Of a stretch of DNA of 64,000 nucleotides, positions 55,856 to 63,833 are shown one piece after another; positions within the stretch are counted from its first letter, which is position 1, and the number at the start of each line of letters is the position of its first letter. Position numbers and translations under genes: made by a program. The notes under the pieces were generated by a model that worked only from the letters and a program-made list of their open reading frames with translations, did not search any database and was not told the DNA's origin. Origin of the DNA: JBBIMP01 sp037444305 (GTDB lineage Bacteria > Acidobacteriota > UBA6911); contig JBBIMP010000029.1 in assembly GCA_037444305.1 (NCBI GenBank), positions 4,969-68,968 of the forward strand, written 5' to 3'.

Positions 55856-56019
55856 GCAAACCTTGGGATTACGCCCCCGCGCGCATCATCGCCGCCGAGT
55901 GCGGCGCCCTGTTCCTCACCCAGGACGGCAGCGCAAGGATCGATGCCGGCCACTGCGTGATCTGCGCGCCGGGGCTCGAGGAAGAAATCCGGAAGATTCT
56001 GCGGATTCCCCGCCGCTGA
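55845..56019 (+). pseudogene. C-terminal remnant of an inositol-monophosphatase-family gene
   Basis: About 55 codons read GKPWDYAPARIIAAECGALFLTQDG... ICAPGLEEEIRKIL. This resembles the last part of FIG/IMPase-family phosphatases (the WDxAA(x)xLIxxEAG helix and following strand). The upstream two-thirds of the protein, with all metal-binding motifs, is missing. Repeat A5 begins the frame instead. Function must be lost. The family assignment rests on a short segment. Confidence 0.5.
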
Positions 56020-56027
56020 ATGGCGCC

Positions 56028-57170
56028 TCAGGGGGCGGAGATGTAATCCGTGGTCACCAGGCTCCAGTAGTCGCCGCACAACCCCTTGTCGTAGTTCTCC
56101 AGAAACGTCCGGATGTTCCCGAGCAGCGTCGTGATGCGGTGCCCGGGCACGCGCGCCGGGTGAAGGATCCGCGAATTGGCATAGGCGCGGATGAAGAGGC
56201 TGCTGTCCGAGAGCGGCAGTTTCCGGACATTCTCCACGAAATCCGGGAAGACGCCGTTCCTGAAAAGGTACTGCTCGACGTTGGAAGTGTAGAAAGCCGA
56301 CACCGTGTACCCTTCCCGGCGAAGGTGCTCTGCCACAGCGGCAAAGGCCCTGGATCCGGCGAAATCGCCCACGACCGGGACGATGCGGTTTTCCAACTGC
56401 AAGCGGCGCACGAAAGCATAATCCTCCGCCGAAGCGAGGAAGTGCCCGCGGCTTCCCTCGAGATCGGTCTCCAGCAGGAGATCCGCCAGGGTGGGAAAAC
56501 TTCGCCCCCATCCCCAGGAGCTGCCGCTGCGGAACGACCGGTAGCTGATGCCCAGTCCCGCGTCCCGGAACGCGGCCATAACGTGCTCCAGCGCGTCGCG
56601 GTCGTCGTCATTGAGTGGGATCCGGAAATCATGCTCGATCCTCTTCCGGACCCGCTGCAGCGTGGACCGGAAGGACGCCGGATCCGGCGCGGTCTTTGCC
56701 AGAAATGCAAGCGTCTCCTCCAGGCCCGTTTCCGGCTTCGGGGCTCCGTCGCCCTCGAGCGGCCGGCTCAGGAGCGCCGCGAGGAACAGGTCGCGGCTTT
56801 CGGACATGTGAAAGAGCGCCTTCAGCGCCAGGTGCTGGATCACCGCCTGCCGGCGTATGTCGATGATAAAGGCGATCGCGGGACGGATCTTGGCAATGTA
56901 GGTGAAGTTCTGCTCGGGACCGACCCCGATGTAGGCTCCTCCGGTCACGCCCAGCTCTTTCATGAGCGGGACGATGTGCAGGAAGGAGGTTTCGTTGGAA
57001 ATAAAATTGTCCGAGCGGAAATAGCCGCCGTCTTCGGACCAATCGACCGTCATCCGGGCAAATTCCGCTGCCGGTATGGCGCCGGATCCGGGGTGAAGGG
57101 CGGCATCCTGTCCCGCGGGATAGGCATAAAAGAGCGCGGCAAGGACCGCAATCGAGAGCTTCCTGATCAC
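56028..57170 (-). CDS. Conserved secreted protein, LIC_10091-like family
   Basis: GTG 57170 follows AAGGAG closely and gives a signal peptide (RKLSIAVLAALFYAYPAG). The 380-residue body has a conserved block (WSEDGGYFRSDNFISNETSFLHIV, YIGVGPEQNFTYIAKIRPAIAFIIDIRR) resembling the Leptospira LIC_10091-like proteins as I remember them. That block has a Rossmann/methyltransferase-like pattern, with an acidic residue after strand 2 (IIDIRR). Activity is unknown. Repeat A6 lies just upstream. Confidence 0.7.
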   Translation of the reverse strand: MIRKLSIAVLAALFYAYPAGQDAALHPGSGAIPAAEFARMTVDWSEDGGYFRSDNFISNETSFLHIVPLMKELGVTGGAYIGVGPEQNFTYIAKIRPAIAFIIDIRRQAVIQHLALKALFHMSESRDLFLAALLSRPLEGDGAPKPETGLEETLAFLAKTAPDPASFRSTLQRVRKRIEHDFRIPLNDDDRDALEHVMAAFRDAGLGISYRSFRSGSSWGWGRSFPTLADLLLETDLEGSRGHFLASAEDYAFVRRLQLENRIVPVVGDFAGSRAFAAVAEHLRREGYTVSAFYTSNVEQYLFRNGVFPDFVENVRKLPLSDSSLFIRAYANSRILHPARVPGHRITTLLGNIRTFLENYDKGLCGDYWSLVTTDYISAP

Positions 57171-57269
57171 GCAACTCCTTTCCTGCAGATTCAGGATCCT
57201 GCCGGAAGACAAATCCCCTGCCGTGGAAGGAGCATTCCCGCGGCCATGGATAAATTGTTTTCCATCTGC

Positions 57270-57545
57270 GGTCCGTGCTTGCCGGTCAGAAGTTCACGGC
57301 GCCCGGAGCGACAGCGACGGGTTGCATTTCGGGAGCAAGCCATTTGACCGCTCACTGGCGTTCGCGGCTCCGTTTGCATCATTCCTTCAACGCGGCTTTC
57401 CTCGGCGGCTCCGTGCTGCTGCTTCTGCCAATCATGCTTGCCGGCCGGGAGTCAACGGCGCCCGGAGCGACAGCGACGGGTTGCATTTCGGGAGCAAGCC
57501 ATTTGACCGCTCACCGTGCGCCGTCAACACAGCCTTCCTCTCCAT
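57270..57545 (+). repeat. Family A dispersed repeat, tandem copy A6
   Basis: Two near-identical blocks (GCCCGGAGCGACAGCGACGG followed by TTGCATTTCGGGAGCAAGCC) begin at 57301 and 57460, 159 bases apart. The sequence between matches other copies. It fills most of the 407-base gap between two minus-strand genes. Confidence 0.88.
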
Positions 57546-57577
57546 GCCCAGATGACGAGGTAGCCTTGAATTGGAGG

Positions 57578-57937
57578 TCAGGGGCGGCGTCTTGCGGACC
57601 AGTGGCCGGAACCGGCGTCCCCGAAGCGCACCTTCCCTTTCATGGTCTCGCCTTCGACGGTACCCGTATAGACCACCGTAAACTGCGTGTTCTGGAAGCT
57701 GAGCGTCACGGAAAACTCTATCCTGTCGGCCTCCACGGTGCCGGAGAGGGGCACTTCCCCCATGCGCCCGGAATACCGGCCGGTGATCCTTCCTCCATCC
57801 TGTTTCAAATTCAGGACCGCCGACCCCGTCCCCTGCGTGGACTCCACGGTCAGATCCCAGGTGCCGGTGACATCGGTTTCGCCCGCGGGAAGAAAGCTCA
57901 TCAAAAAAGCCGCAACGGCAAAGACGGCAGGATTCAT
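57578..57937 (-). CDS. Small secreted hypothetical protein
   Basis: The 119-residue protein has an N-terminal leader (MNPAVFAVAAFLMSFLPAG). A predicted all-beta domain follows with alternating G-x-W/G-x-Y strands (TGTWDLTVES, GRITGRYSGRMGEVPLSGTVEADRIEFSV). Similar short secreted beta proteins are common in Acidobacteriota; the function is unknown. It begins 15 bases after the methyltransferase gene on the same strand and is probably cotranscribed with it. Confidence 0.75.
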   Translation of the reverse strand: MNPAVFAVAAFLMSFLPAGETDVTGTWDLTVESTQGTGSAVLNLKQDGGRITGRYSGRMGEVPLSGTVEADRIEFSVTLSFQNTQFTVVYTGTVEGETMKGKVRFGDAGSGHWSARRRP

Positions 57938-57952
57938 AGGGGGCTCCTGCTT

Positions 57953-58600
57953 TCAGATGGGCGGCTGGAAGCGGATGTGGTGAACCGTCGCGGGAGGGAG
58001 GTTCCGAAGCACCACATTCTGCTCGAAGCCGTATCTGTCGATGTATTCCCGCACGACCGAGGAGACACCCTCCACGCGGTCCCGTTCGCCCGCATCGCCC
58101 GCCATGAGGCGCACAGCCTTCCGGACCAGGATGTATTCGTAGAAGCTGCAGATCCCCCCGGGCTTGAGCACCGAGCGGTAGAGCTCGAAAATCCTCCGCA
58201 CGCCTTCGGGGGTGAAGTTCGTGAACGGAAGGCAGGACAGCACGTAGTCGTATTCCGGGCCGGATTCGATTTCCTCGATCGGCCGGTGGTAGACGCGCAC
58301 CGCAGCCCGCCGGCGGCCCTGGGTTCCGCCGTCGAAGCGTCGGCGGAGAAGGCCCGCAAGCTTTTCGTCGATTTCGTAGACGTCGATCCGGCCGCCCCGG
58401 GAAAGTCTCTCGCAGATGGACTCGGTGACGGCCCCCGTCCCGCCGCCGACTTCCAGCACGCGGCAGGACGCGGCGTCTCCGGAGTCGATCTGCCTGGTCA
58501 TGGACTGGGCCAGCGCCTTGGAGCTGGGCGCGACGGCGCCGGTGCGCTTGAAGTCGCGCGTGGCGGATTCCAGAAAGAGACGGCTGCTGTTTATGGGCAT
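57953..58600 (-). CDS. SAM-dependent methyltransferase, phospholipid N-methyltransferase-like
   Basis: The 215-residue protein opens LFLESATRDFKRTGAVAPSSKALAQSM, characteristic of PmtA-type enzymes. SAM motif I is intact (VLEVGGGTGAVTESI), followed by VYEIDEKLAG and the DYVLSCLPFTNF substrate loop. PmtA methylates phosphatidylethanolamine toward phosphatidylcholine; rRNA dimethylases share the fold, so the substrate is probable, not certain. It is divergent from the F420 cluster. Confidence 0.8.
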   Translation of the reverse strand: MPINSSRLFLESATRDFKRTGAVAPSSKALAQSMTRQIDSGDAASCRVLEVGGGTGAVTESICERLSRGGRIDVYEIDEKLAGLLRRRFDGGTQGRRRAAVRVYHRPIEEIESGPEYDYVLSCLPFTNFTPEGVRRIFELYRSVLKPGGICSFYEYILVRKAVRLMAGDAGERDRVEGVSSVVREYIDRYGFEQNVVLRNLPPATVHHIRFQPPI

Positions 58601-58695
58601 GCGTTCACTTATTTGACGTAGAACAGGTTATTGCGTGCCCGATTATATGAAAGCCTGTCTCTGACTACAAGCCTCCTCTCTGGGGTTGGCCGGAC

Positions 58696-58751
58696 AAAAG
58701 CGTTTCACGGAGGTTCACGGAGCAGCACGGAGGCCTCCGTGTAATGCTTTT
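58696..58751. repeat. Family B inverted repeat (B9) ahead of npdG
   Basis: AAAAGCGTTTCACGGAGG (58696-58713) pairs with CCTCCGTGTAATGCTTTT (58734-58751) apart from two positions. It lies upstream of the F420 cluster, 22 bases before npdG, in the divergent gap. Confidence 0.82.
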
Positions 58752-58772
58752 ATTTATGCTACCCTGAAGCGC

Positions 58773-59429
58773 ATGAAAACAGGAATGCTTGGCGGAACCG
58801 GCCTCGAAGGCAAAGCCCTCGCCCTCCGCCTCGCCGCCGCCGGCATCCCCATCGTCATCGGCTCCCGCTCCGCCCAGCGGGCGGAAGCCGCCGCCGCCGA
58901 GTGCAACGCGCGCCTCGAGGGCTTCAGCGTGAGCGCTGCAACCAACGAACAGATGCTCTCCGACTGCGGAATCGTCTTCCTGACCCTGCCGTACGACCAG
59001 GCGTTGCCGGCGGTCGACGCGCACGCCGACCTGTTCCGGCCCGGCCAGATCCTCGTCGACGTCACGGTCCCGATGCGCTTCAGGGAAGGCCGCCCGGAGT
59101 TTCTGGAACCGCCCGAGGGATCCAGCGCGGAAGCCCTCGCGGCCGCCGTTCCCCCTGGCGTTCCCCTGGTCGGGGCCTTCAAGACAATCCCCGCACACCT
59201 TCTGGGAAACCTCGACAAGCCGATGGAATGCGACCTTTTCGTATGCGGCGATTCGGAGGAGGCCAAGGCCCGGGTCATGGATCTGGCGGGCAGGATCCCT
59301 TCGCTCCGGCCGCTGGATGCCGGCCCGCTGGCTTCGGCGCGCATCCTGGAGCGCATGACCCTGCTGGCCGTTCAACTGAACCGCCGCTACAAGAGCAAGG
59401 GCGCACGCTTCCGGATCGTAGGCATATAG
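58773..59429 (+). CDS. npdG: NADPH-dependent F420 reductase
   Basis: It exchanges hydride between NADPH and coenzyme F420. The 218-residue Rossmann protein opens MKTGMLGGTGLEGKALALRL, and IVIGSRSAQRA, where the arginine grips the NADP phosphate, follows. VFLTLPYDQA and FKTIPAHLL are family features. ATG 58773 is the family start; an upstream in-frame start lies in the B9 repeat. It heads a five-gene cluster with cofD, cofC, cofE and an F420-type oxidoreductase. Confidence 0.92.
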   Translation: MKTGMLGGTGLEGKALALRLAAAGIPIVIGSRSAQRAEAAAAECNARLEGFSVSAATNEQMLSDCGIVFLTLPYDQALPAVDAHADLFRPGQILVDVTVPMRFREGRPEFLEPPEGSSAEALAAAVPPGVPLVGAFKTIPAHLLGNLDKPMECDLFVCGDSEEAKARVMDLAGRIPSLRPLDAGPLASARILERMTLLAVQLNRRYKSKGARFRIVGI

Positions 59430-59432
59430 CAG

Positions 59433-60368
59433 ATGAAGATCACGGCACTGGCCGGCGGCGTCGGCGCCGCCCGCTTCCTCTCCGGTTTCGTCGAAGCCTT
59501 TCCGGAAGCCGAACTCACCATCATCGTCAACACGGGCGACGACTTCGACTGGCTCGGACTGCGCATATGCCCCGACATCGACACCGTCATCTACACGCTG
59601 GCCGGCATCGCCGACCCTGCGGCAGGATGGGGGATTCGCGGCGACACGTTTCACTGCCTCCGGATGCTGGAGACACTCGGGCATGACGCCTGGTTCCGCA
59701 TGGGCGACCGCGACCTGGCCTCGTCGCTCGAGCGCACGAGCAGGCTCCGGCGGGGAGAGCGTCTGGCCGATATCACGCGCGACCTGGCCAGGGCCCACGG
59801 CGTGAAAGCCACGGTGCTGCCGGTGACCGACGACCCGGTTCCGACAATGGTACACACCACCGAGGGCACGCTCGCGTTTCAGGATTACTTCGTCCGCCGG
59901 AGGCACGAGCCGCGCGTCACGGGCATCACTTCCCTGAATGTCGAAAACGCCCGGCCGGCCCCCGGCGTGCTGGAAGCCCTGCAGGAGGCCTCCGGCATCG
60001 TCATCTGCCCCAGCAATCCCATCATCAGCATCGGTCCCATTCTGGCGGTTCCCGGAATCCGTGAGGCGCTTCGGTCCCGCACTTCTCCAGCGGCGGCTGT
60101 GAGCCCGATCATCGCCGGGGAGGCCGTGAAGGGACCTGCCGCCACCATGATGGCAGATTTGGGGATGGAGGCCTCCTCACTGGGTGTCGCGCGGATGTAC
60201 TCGGGCCTGGTGGACGTGTTCGTCATGGACGCACGCGACGGGCCCCTGGCTGAGCGGGAGCCTCCGGCGGGCATGGTCTTCCGGACCGCACAGACGTTGA
60301 TGGATACGGTACAATCGAGGACGAGGCTCGCAAAACAGGTTGTCGAGATAATGTCATGGAGATCGTGA
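59433..60368 (+). CDS. cofD: 2-phospho-L-lactate (or PEP) transferase CofD/FbiA
   Basis: It joins the guanylylated phospho-acid to Fo, giving (dehydro-)F420-0. The 311-residue protein has the clear CofD signatures KITALAGGVGAARFLSGF, IVNTGDDFDWLGLRICPDIDTVIY and CPSNPIISIGPILAVPG. It starts three bases after npdG and its end overlaps cofC by 13 bases, indicating translational coupling. Confidence 0.96.
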   Translation: MKITALAGGVGAARFLSGFVEAFPEAELTIIVNTGDDFDWLGLRICPDIDTVIYTLAGIADPAAGWGIRGDTFHCLRMLETLGHDAWFRMGDRDLASSLERTSRLRRGERLADITRDLARAHGVKATVLPVTDDPVPTMVHTTEGTLAFQDYFVRRRHEPRVTGITSLNVENARPAPGVLEALQEASGIVICPSNPIISIGPILAVPGIREALRSRTSPAAAVSPIIAGEAVKGPAATMMADLGMEASSLGVARMYSGLVDVFVMDARDGPLAEREPPAGMVFRTAQTLMDTVQSRTRLAKQVVEIMSWRS

Positions 60369-61015
60369 TCCTGGTGCCGGTCAAGAACCGGTCGCTGGCA
60401 AAACTACGGCTCGCGTCGATACTGAGCGAGGCGGAGCGCCTGGTGCTCTCCCAGGCGATGTTCGCCGACACGGCGCACGCGCTCCAGCACGCGAACGTGC
60501 CCGTCGCGGTCGTCACCAACTCCAAGCCCGCCGCCGGCCTGGCCCGCTCGTTCGGCTGGCAGGTGCTGTGGGAAGCCGAGCAGTCGAGCGAAAGCCAATC
60601 GGTCGACGAGGCCTCCCGGAAACTCATGGACGGCGGCGCCGAAGCCGTCCTTAGGGTTCCGGCCGACCTGCCCCTGCTCGATCCCTCGGATATCAAGGAG
60701 CTCCTTGATTTCCCGCGGGCGAAAAACTCGGCCCTGATGGTCCCCTCCCGCAGTTTCGACGGCACCAACGCGCTGTTGCGCACCCCGCCCGATCTCTTCC
60801 CTTCCCGCTTCGGTCCCAACAGCTTCGCGCTCCATACAAAATCCGCGCTGGAAGCGGGGGCCGAACTGCGGATCGTGGGGAGCCGCCGCATGTCGCTCGA
60901 CATCGACGACGTGGCCGACCTGGCCTGCTTCATGCAGCAACCCTCGGACACCGAGACCTACAGATACCTTTTTGGCATTGGCCTCTACGAAAGGCTCTCC
61001 GGCCATGCCGGCTGA
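60356..61015 (+). CDS. cofC: Phospho-acid guanylyltransferase CofC/FbiD
   Basis: It makes the GDP-linked phospholactate, phosphoenolpyruvate or phosphoglycerate used by CofD. The 219-residue protein has the nucleotidyltransferase opening ILVPVKNRSLAKLRLASIL, AVLRVPADLPLLDP and SRSFDGTNALLRTPPDLFPSRFGPNSF. Which acid it uses differs among phyla and cannot be read safely here. It overlaps cofD and cofE. Confidence 0.95.
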   Translation: MEIVILVPVKNRSLAKLRLASILSEAERLVLSQAMFADTAHALQHANVPVAVVTNSKPAAGLARSFGWQVLWEAEQSSESQSVDEASRKLMDGGAEAVLRVPADLPLLDPSDIKELLDFPRAKNSALMVPSRSFDGTNALLRTPPDLFPSRFGPNSFALHTKSALEAGAELRIVGSRRMSLDIDDVADLACFMQQPSDTETYRYLFGIGLYERLSGHAG

Positions 61016-61760
61016 GATCCGGATTCGAGGGCTGCAGGGCATCCCGGAAATCCGCCCCGGCGACGACCTTTGCCGCACAATCCTGGAGGCCACAGCCGGC
61101 CAGGGCCGCCCGGAGATCGAGCCTGGAGCGCTGTTCGTCGTCGCCCAGAAAATCGTCAGCAAGGCGGAAGGCCGCATCATCCGGCTCGACGGGGTGGCGC
61201 CCTCGCCACAGGCCGAGGCCTGGGCCTCGGAGTGCGGGCGCGATGCGCGGCTGGTGGAGGTCATCCTGCGCGAGACCCGGCGCATCGTGCGCATGGACCG
61301 GGGCATCCTGATCGCGGAAACCCATCACGGATACGTCTGCGCCAACGCCGGCGTGGACGCATCCAACGCGCCGCCCGGCTGCGTCATTCTCCTGCCGCTC
61401 GATCCGGACGCCTCGGCCCGCCGGCTGAGGGATGGCCTGACGAAGGCACTGAGTCGCCCCGTCGGCGTGATCGTCTCCGACACCTTCGGACGCCCGTGGC
61501 GGCAGGGTCTGACCAACATAGCGCTGGGACTGGCCGGCCTTTCCCCTTTCATCGACTACCGCGGGAAGGTAGACTGCTACGGACGCACGCTGCACACGAC
61601 CCTCCTCGCCGCGGCCGACGAAATCGCCGCCGCGGCGGAACTCGTGATGGGAAAAACGCTGGGCATCCCGGTGGCTCTCGTCGAGGGTCTCGAATACTCA
61701 CCGGCGGAAGGGAGCGGAATCGAGCTGCTCCGGCCTCCGGAGGAGGATCTCTTCCGCTGA
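61005..61760 (+). CDS. cofE: Coenzyme F420:L-glutamate ligase
   Basis: It adds gamma-linked glutamates to F420-0. The 251-residue protein has the CofE core (FVVAQKIVSKAEGRIIRL, HGYVCANAGVDASN, IVSDTFGRPWRQGLTNIALGLAG) and ends soon after. It lacks the C-terminal FMN-reductase domain of actinobacterial FbiB, so reduction of dehydro-F420-0, if needed, must be done elsewhere. ATG 61005 overlaps the cofC stop. Confidence 0.95.
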   Translation: MPAEIRIRGLQGIPEIRPGDDLCRTILEATAGQGRPEIEPGALFVVAQKIVSKAEGRIIRLDGVAPSPQAEAWASECGRDARLVEVILRETRRIVRMDRGILIAETHHGYVCANAGVDASNAPPGCVILLPLDPDASARRLRDGLTKALSRPVGVIVSDTFGRPWRQGLTNIALGLAGLSPFIDYRGKVDCYGRTLHTTLLAAADEIAAAAELVMGKTLGIPVALVEGLEYSPAEGSGIELLRPPEEDLFR

Positions 61761-61780
61761 ACTGTCGAAAGGAGTGGTTC

Positions 61781-62179
61781 ATGCCGGAGAAAATACCCGA
61801 ACAGTACAAGGATCTGCTGGAGGGCCGCACATTCGCGCACCTCGCCACCATTATGGCGGACGGGAGCCCGCAGGTCACGCCGGTCTGGTGCGACTTCGAC
61901 GGTACGTTCGTCATCGTGAACTCCGCGAAGGGCCGCCTCAAGGACCGCAACATGAGGGGCAACCCGCGCGTGGCCCTGTCGATCCTGGATCCGGAAAATC
62001 CCTACCGCTACCTGGAAATCCGTGGGCGGGTGGCGGAGATCACGGAGGAGGGCGCGGAGGCACACATCCACAAGATGGCCAGGAAGTACCTGGATGTGGA
62101 CGAATTCCCGCATCAGAATCCCGACGAGACCAGGGTCATTTACAGGATCGCCCCGGAGCGATTCAGCTTCATGGGGTGA
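61781..62179 (+). CDS. PPOX-class F420-dependent oxidoreductase
   Basis: This split-barrel flavin/deazaflavin protein has 132 residues and resembles mycobacterial Rv1155-type proteins: FAHLATIMADGSPQVTPVWCDFDG, LKDRNMRGNPRVALSILDP and YLEIRGRVAEITEEGAEAHI. Such proteins bind F420 and reduce small substrates; the substrate here is unknown. AAAGGAG lies seven bases before ATG 61781. It closes the F420 cluster, 20 bases after cofE, and is the likely local user of the cofactor. Confidence 0.9.
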   Translation: MPEKIPEQYKDLLEGRTFAHLATIMADGSPQVTPVWCDFDGTFVIVNSAKGRLKDRNMRGNPRVALSILDPENPYRYLEIRGRVAEITEEGAEAHIHKMARKYLDVDEFPHQNPDETRVIYRIAPERFSFMG

Positions 62180-62224
62180 ACTCTGTTTCGGATCAAGAGG
62201 CAGACCAAAGGGCATTGTGGCTGC

Positions 62225-62390
62225 AATCGAGGAAAGCCGCAATGAAGGAATGCGGTGAGCGGTCTGGTGACCCAATCGAGCACCATAACCCGTCGCTATC
62301 GCTCCGGGCTCCGTGGGCTCCCGGCCGGCAGGCACGATCGGCATTTACAGCAGCGTCGAGCCACCGAGGAAGGCCGTATTGAAGGAATAA
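62225..62390 (-). repeat. Family A dispersed repeat, copy A7
   Basis: An inverted copy with GCGGTGAGCGGTCTGGTGAC, CGTCGCTATCGCTCCGGGCT, CCCGGCCGGCAGGCACGATC and CACCGAGGAAGGCCGTATTG in the family order. It fills the gap between the PPOX gene and the ABC permease fusion gene. Confidence 0.88.
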
Positions 62391-62420
62391 GGTTTTGCGG
62401 GGAGGCGGGGAAGGCAGCAG

Positions 62421-63833
62421 ATGACCGGCGTGTTGGCATACCTGCGAAAGGTACGGATCTCCCATTTCGCCGCAAAACTTTACCCGGCCGTTGTTGCGCT
62501 CGCCGTTTGGGAGCTTGGGGTACGCATCTCGAGTATCCGTGCTGATCTGCTGCCGCCTCCTTCACGCGTCATACTGGAACTCTGGCAGAGCCGGAGCCTC
62601 CTTCAGCCGGCGGCAGCCCTGACCTTTGCCGCCGTCACCGCGGGCCTGGGCGCGGCGGCCGCCGCCGGCCTCGCACTCGGAATCCTATTGGCCGAGCGAA
62701 ACCGATGGAATTCCCTCCCCGGGATCCTCAAGATCCCGCTTCTGGCCCTGGCGCCGCTGCTGCTCGCATGGTTCGGCTGGGAATTCGCGCCGCGCGTAGT
62801 CCTCGCGTTTCTCGTGGCCCTGGTAACGATCACCACCGGGACCATCGAAGGACTGTGCTCGGTGCCGCGGGCGATGCAGCGATTCCTGGATGCCGCCTCC
62901 GGAAATCGCGTCGTGGCCAGGCTACGGGTCGAGCTGCGCGCAGCGCTTCCCACGTTTTTCCGTTCGCTCCGCCGGGCCGCAGGATATTCCTTCGCCGCGG
63001 TCATGGCAATCGAGTTCGCGGGGGCCGAGGGCGGGCTGGGACACCTGGCCCTGGAAGCGGCATCCAAGCACAACATGCCCCTGCTTTTCGCCTCTCTCAC
63101 GGCGATGGGAGTATTCTTCCTGCTTCTTCAACTGCTCATCAAAGGGATTGAGCGGCTGCTCACCGGCGGGAGGATGGAATTCTATGCGGCTTCGGTCGGC
63201 AGCGGGACGGTCATCGATCTGGATAAGCTGCCCGTGAAATCCGGGGAGTTTTTTTCGGTTGTTTCAGGTGCGGGAACTGTTCGGGCGGATTCATCGGCGG
63301 CCCGTGTCCCATGCGAACCCGCGCTGCCGGGATGGCTGACGGTGATGGAGAACATTCTGCTCCCCTGCCGGCTCGACGGGCGCAATCGGGATGAGGGCTA
63401 CGATCGAGCCCGGTGGCTTATGGAGTCGTTCGGGCTGTCCGGCCTCGAAAAGTTGCGCCCGGATTCCCTCACGCCGGAGCAGGCCCAACGCGTCTGCATC
63501 TGCCGGGCCCTCATCCTTTCCCCGCCGCTGCTGGTCATGGAGGACCCCTTCCGGATCCTGGATTCGGTGGCCCGGGAGCGCCTCGCGGCAGACCTGGAGC
63601 TGCTGTGGATGAACTCCCGGTTCACGGTGCTGCTCGTGACCGGGCATATCGAGGAGGCGGTGCGGCTCTCGGACCGCGTGGCGGTCTGGTCCCCCTCGGG
63701 AAACGAGGCAGCCGAGATAATCGACGTGGTCATCCCCCGTCCGCGTCGGATGGACAGCGGGACGATGCCGGCGGTCATGGAATGCTGCAGCCGCGTCCGG
63801 ATTCTGCTTCGCGCGCGCGGGCTGCTGCAGTAA
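62421..63833 (+). CDS. ABC permease (SsuC/TauC-like) fused to a degenerate ATPase domain
   Basis: Residues 1-~245 are a six-helix permease of the sulfonate/nitrate/taurine class (PPPSRVILELWQS, LLLAWFGWEFAPRVVLAFLVALVTITTGTIEG). Residues ~255-470 align with the SsuB/TauB ATPase but look inactive. The Walker A position reads FSVVSGAGTVRAD with no GKS/T. About 40 residues before the Q-loop region are missing. The signature loop reads LTPEQAQRV instead of LSGGQxQRV, Walker B is VMEDPF instead of MDEPF, and the switch histidine motif is VTGHIEEA. A true ATPase and binding protein are not in the window, so transport would need a partner. Confidence 0.85.
   Translation: MTGVLAYLRKVRISHFAAKLYPAVVALAVWELGVRISSIRADLLPPPSRVILELWQSRSLLQPAAALTFAAVTAGLGAAAAAGLALGILLAERNRWNSLPGILKIPLLALAPLLLAWFGWEFAPRVVLAFLVALVTITTGTIEGLCSVPRAMQRFLDAASGNRVVARLRVELRAALPTFFRSLRRAAGYSFAAVMAIEFAGAEGGLGHLALEAASKHNMPLLFASLTAMGVFFLLLQLLIKGIERLLTGGRMEFYAASVGSGTVIDLDKLPVKSGEFFSVVSGAGTVRADSSAARVPCEPALPGWLTVMENILLPCRLDGRNRDEGYDRARWLMESFGLSGLEKLRPDSLTPEQAQRVCICRALILSPPLLVMEDPFRILDSVARERLAADLELLWMNSRFTVLLVTGHIEEAVRLSDRVAVWSPSGNEAAEIIDVVIPRPRRMDSGTMPAVMECCSRVRILLRARGLLQ

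Noticed and set aside
57270..57545. CRISPR array or transposon in the tandem repeat region
   Set aside because: Only two ~160-base units with no short repeat/unique spacer pattern, no cas genes, no transposase and no terminal inverted repeats.
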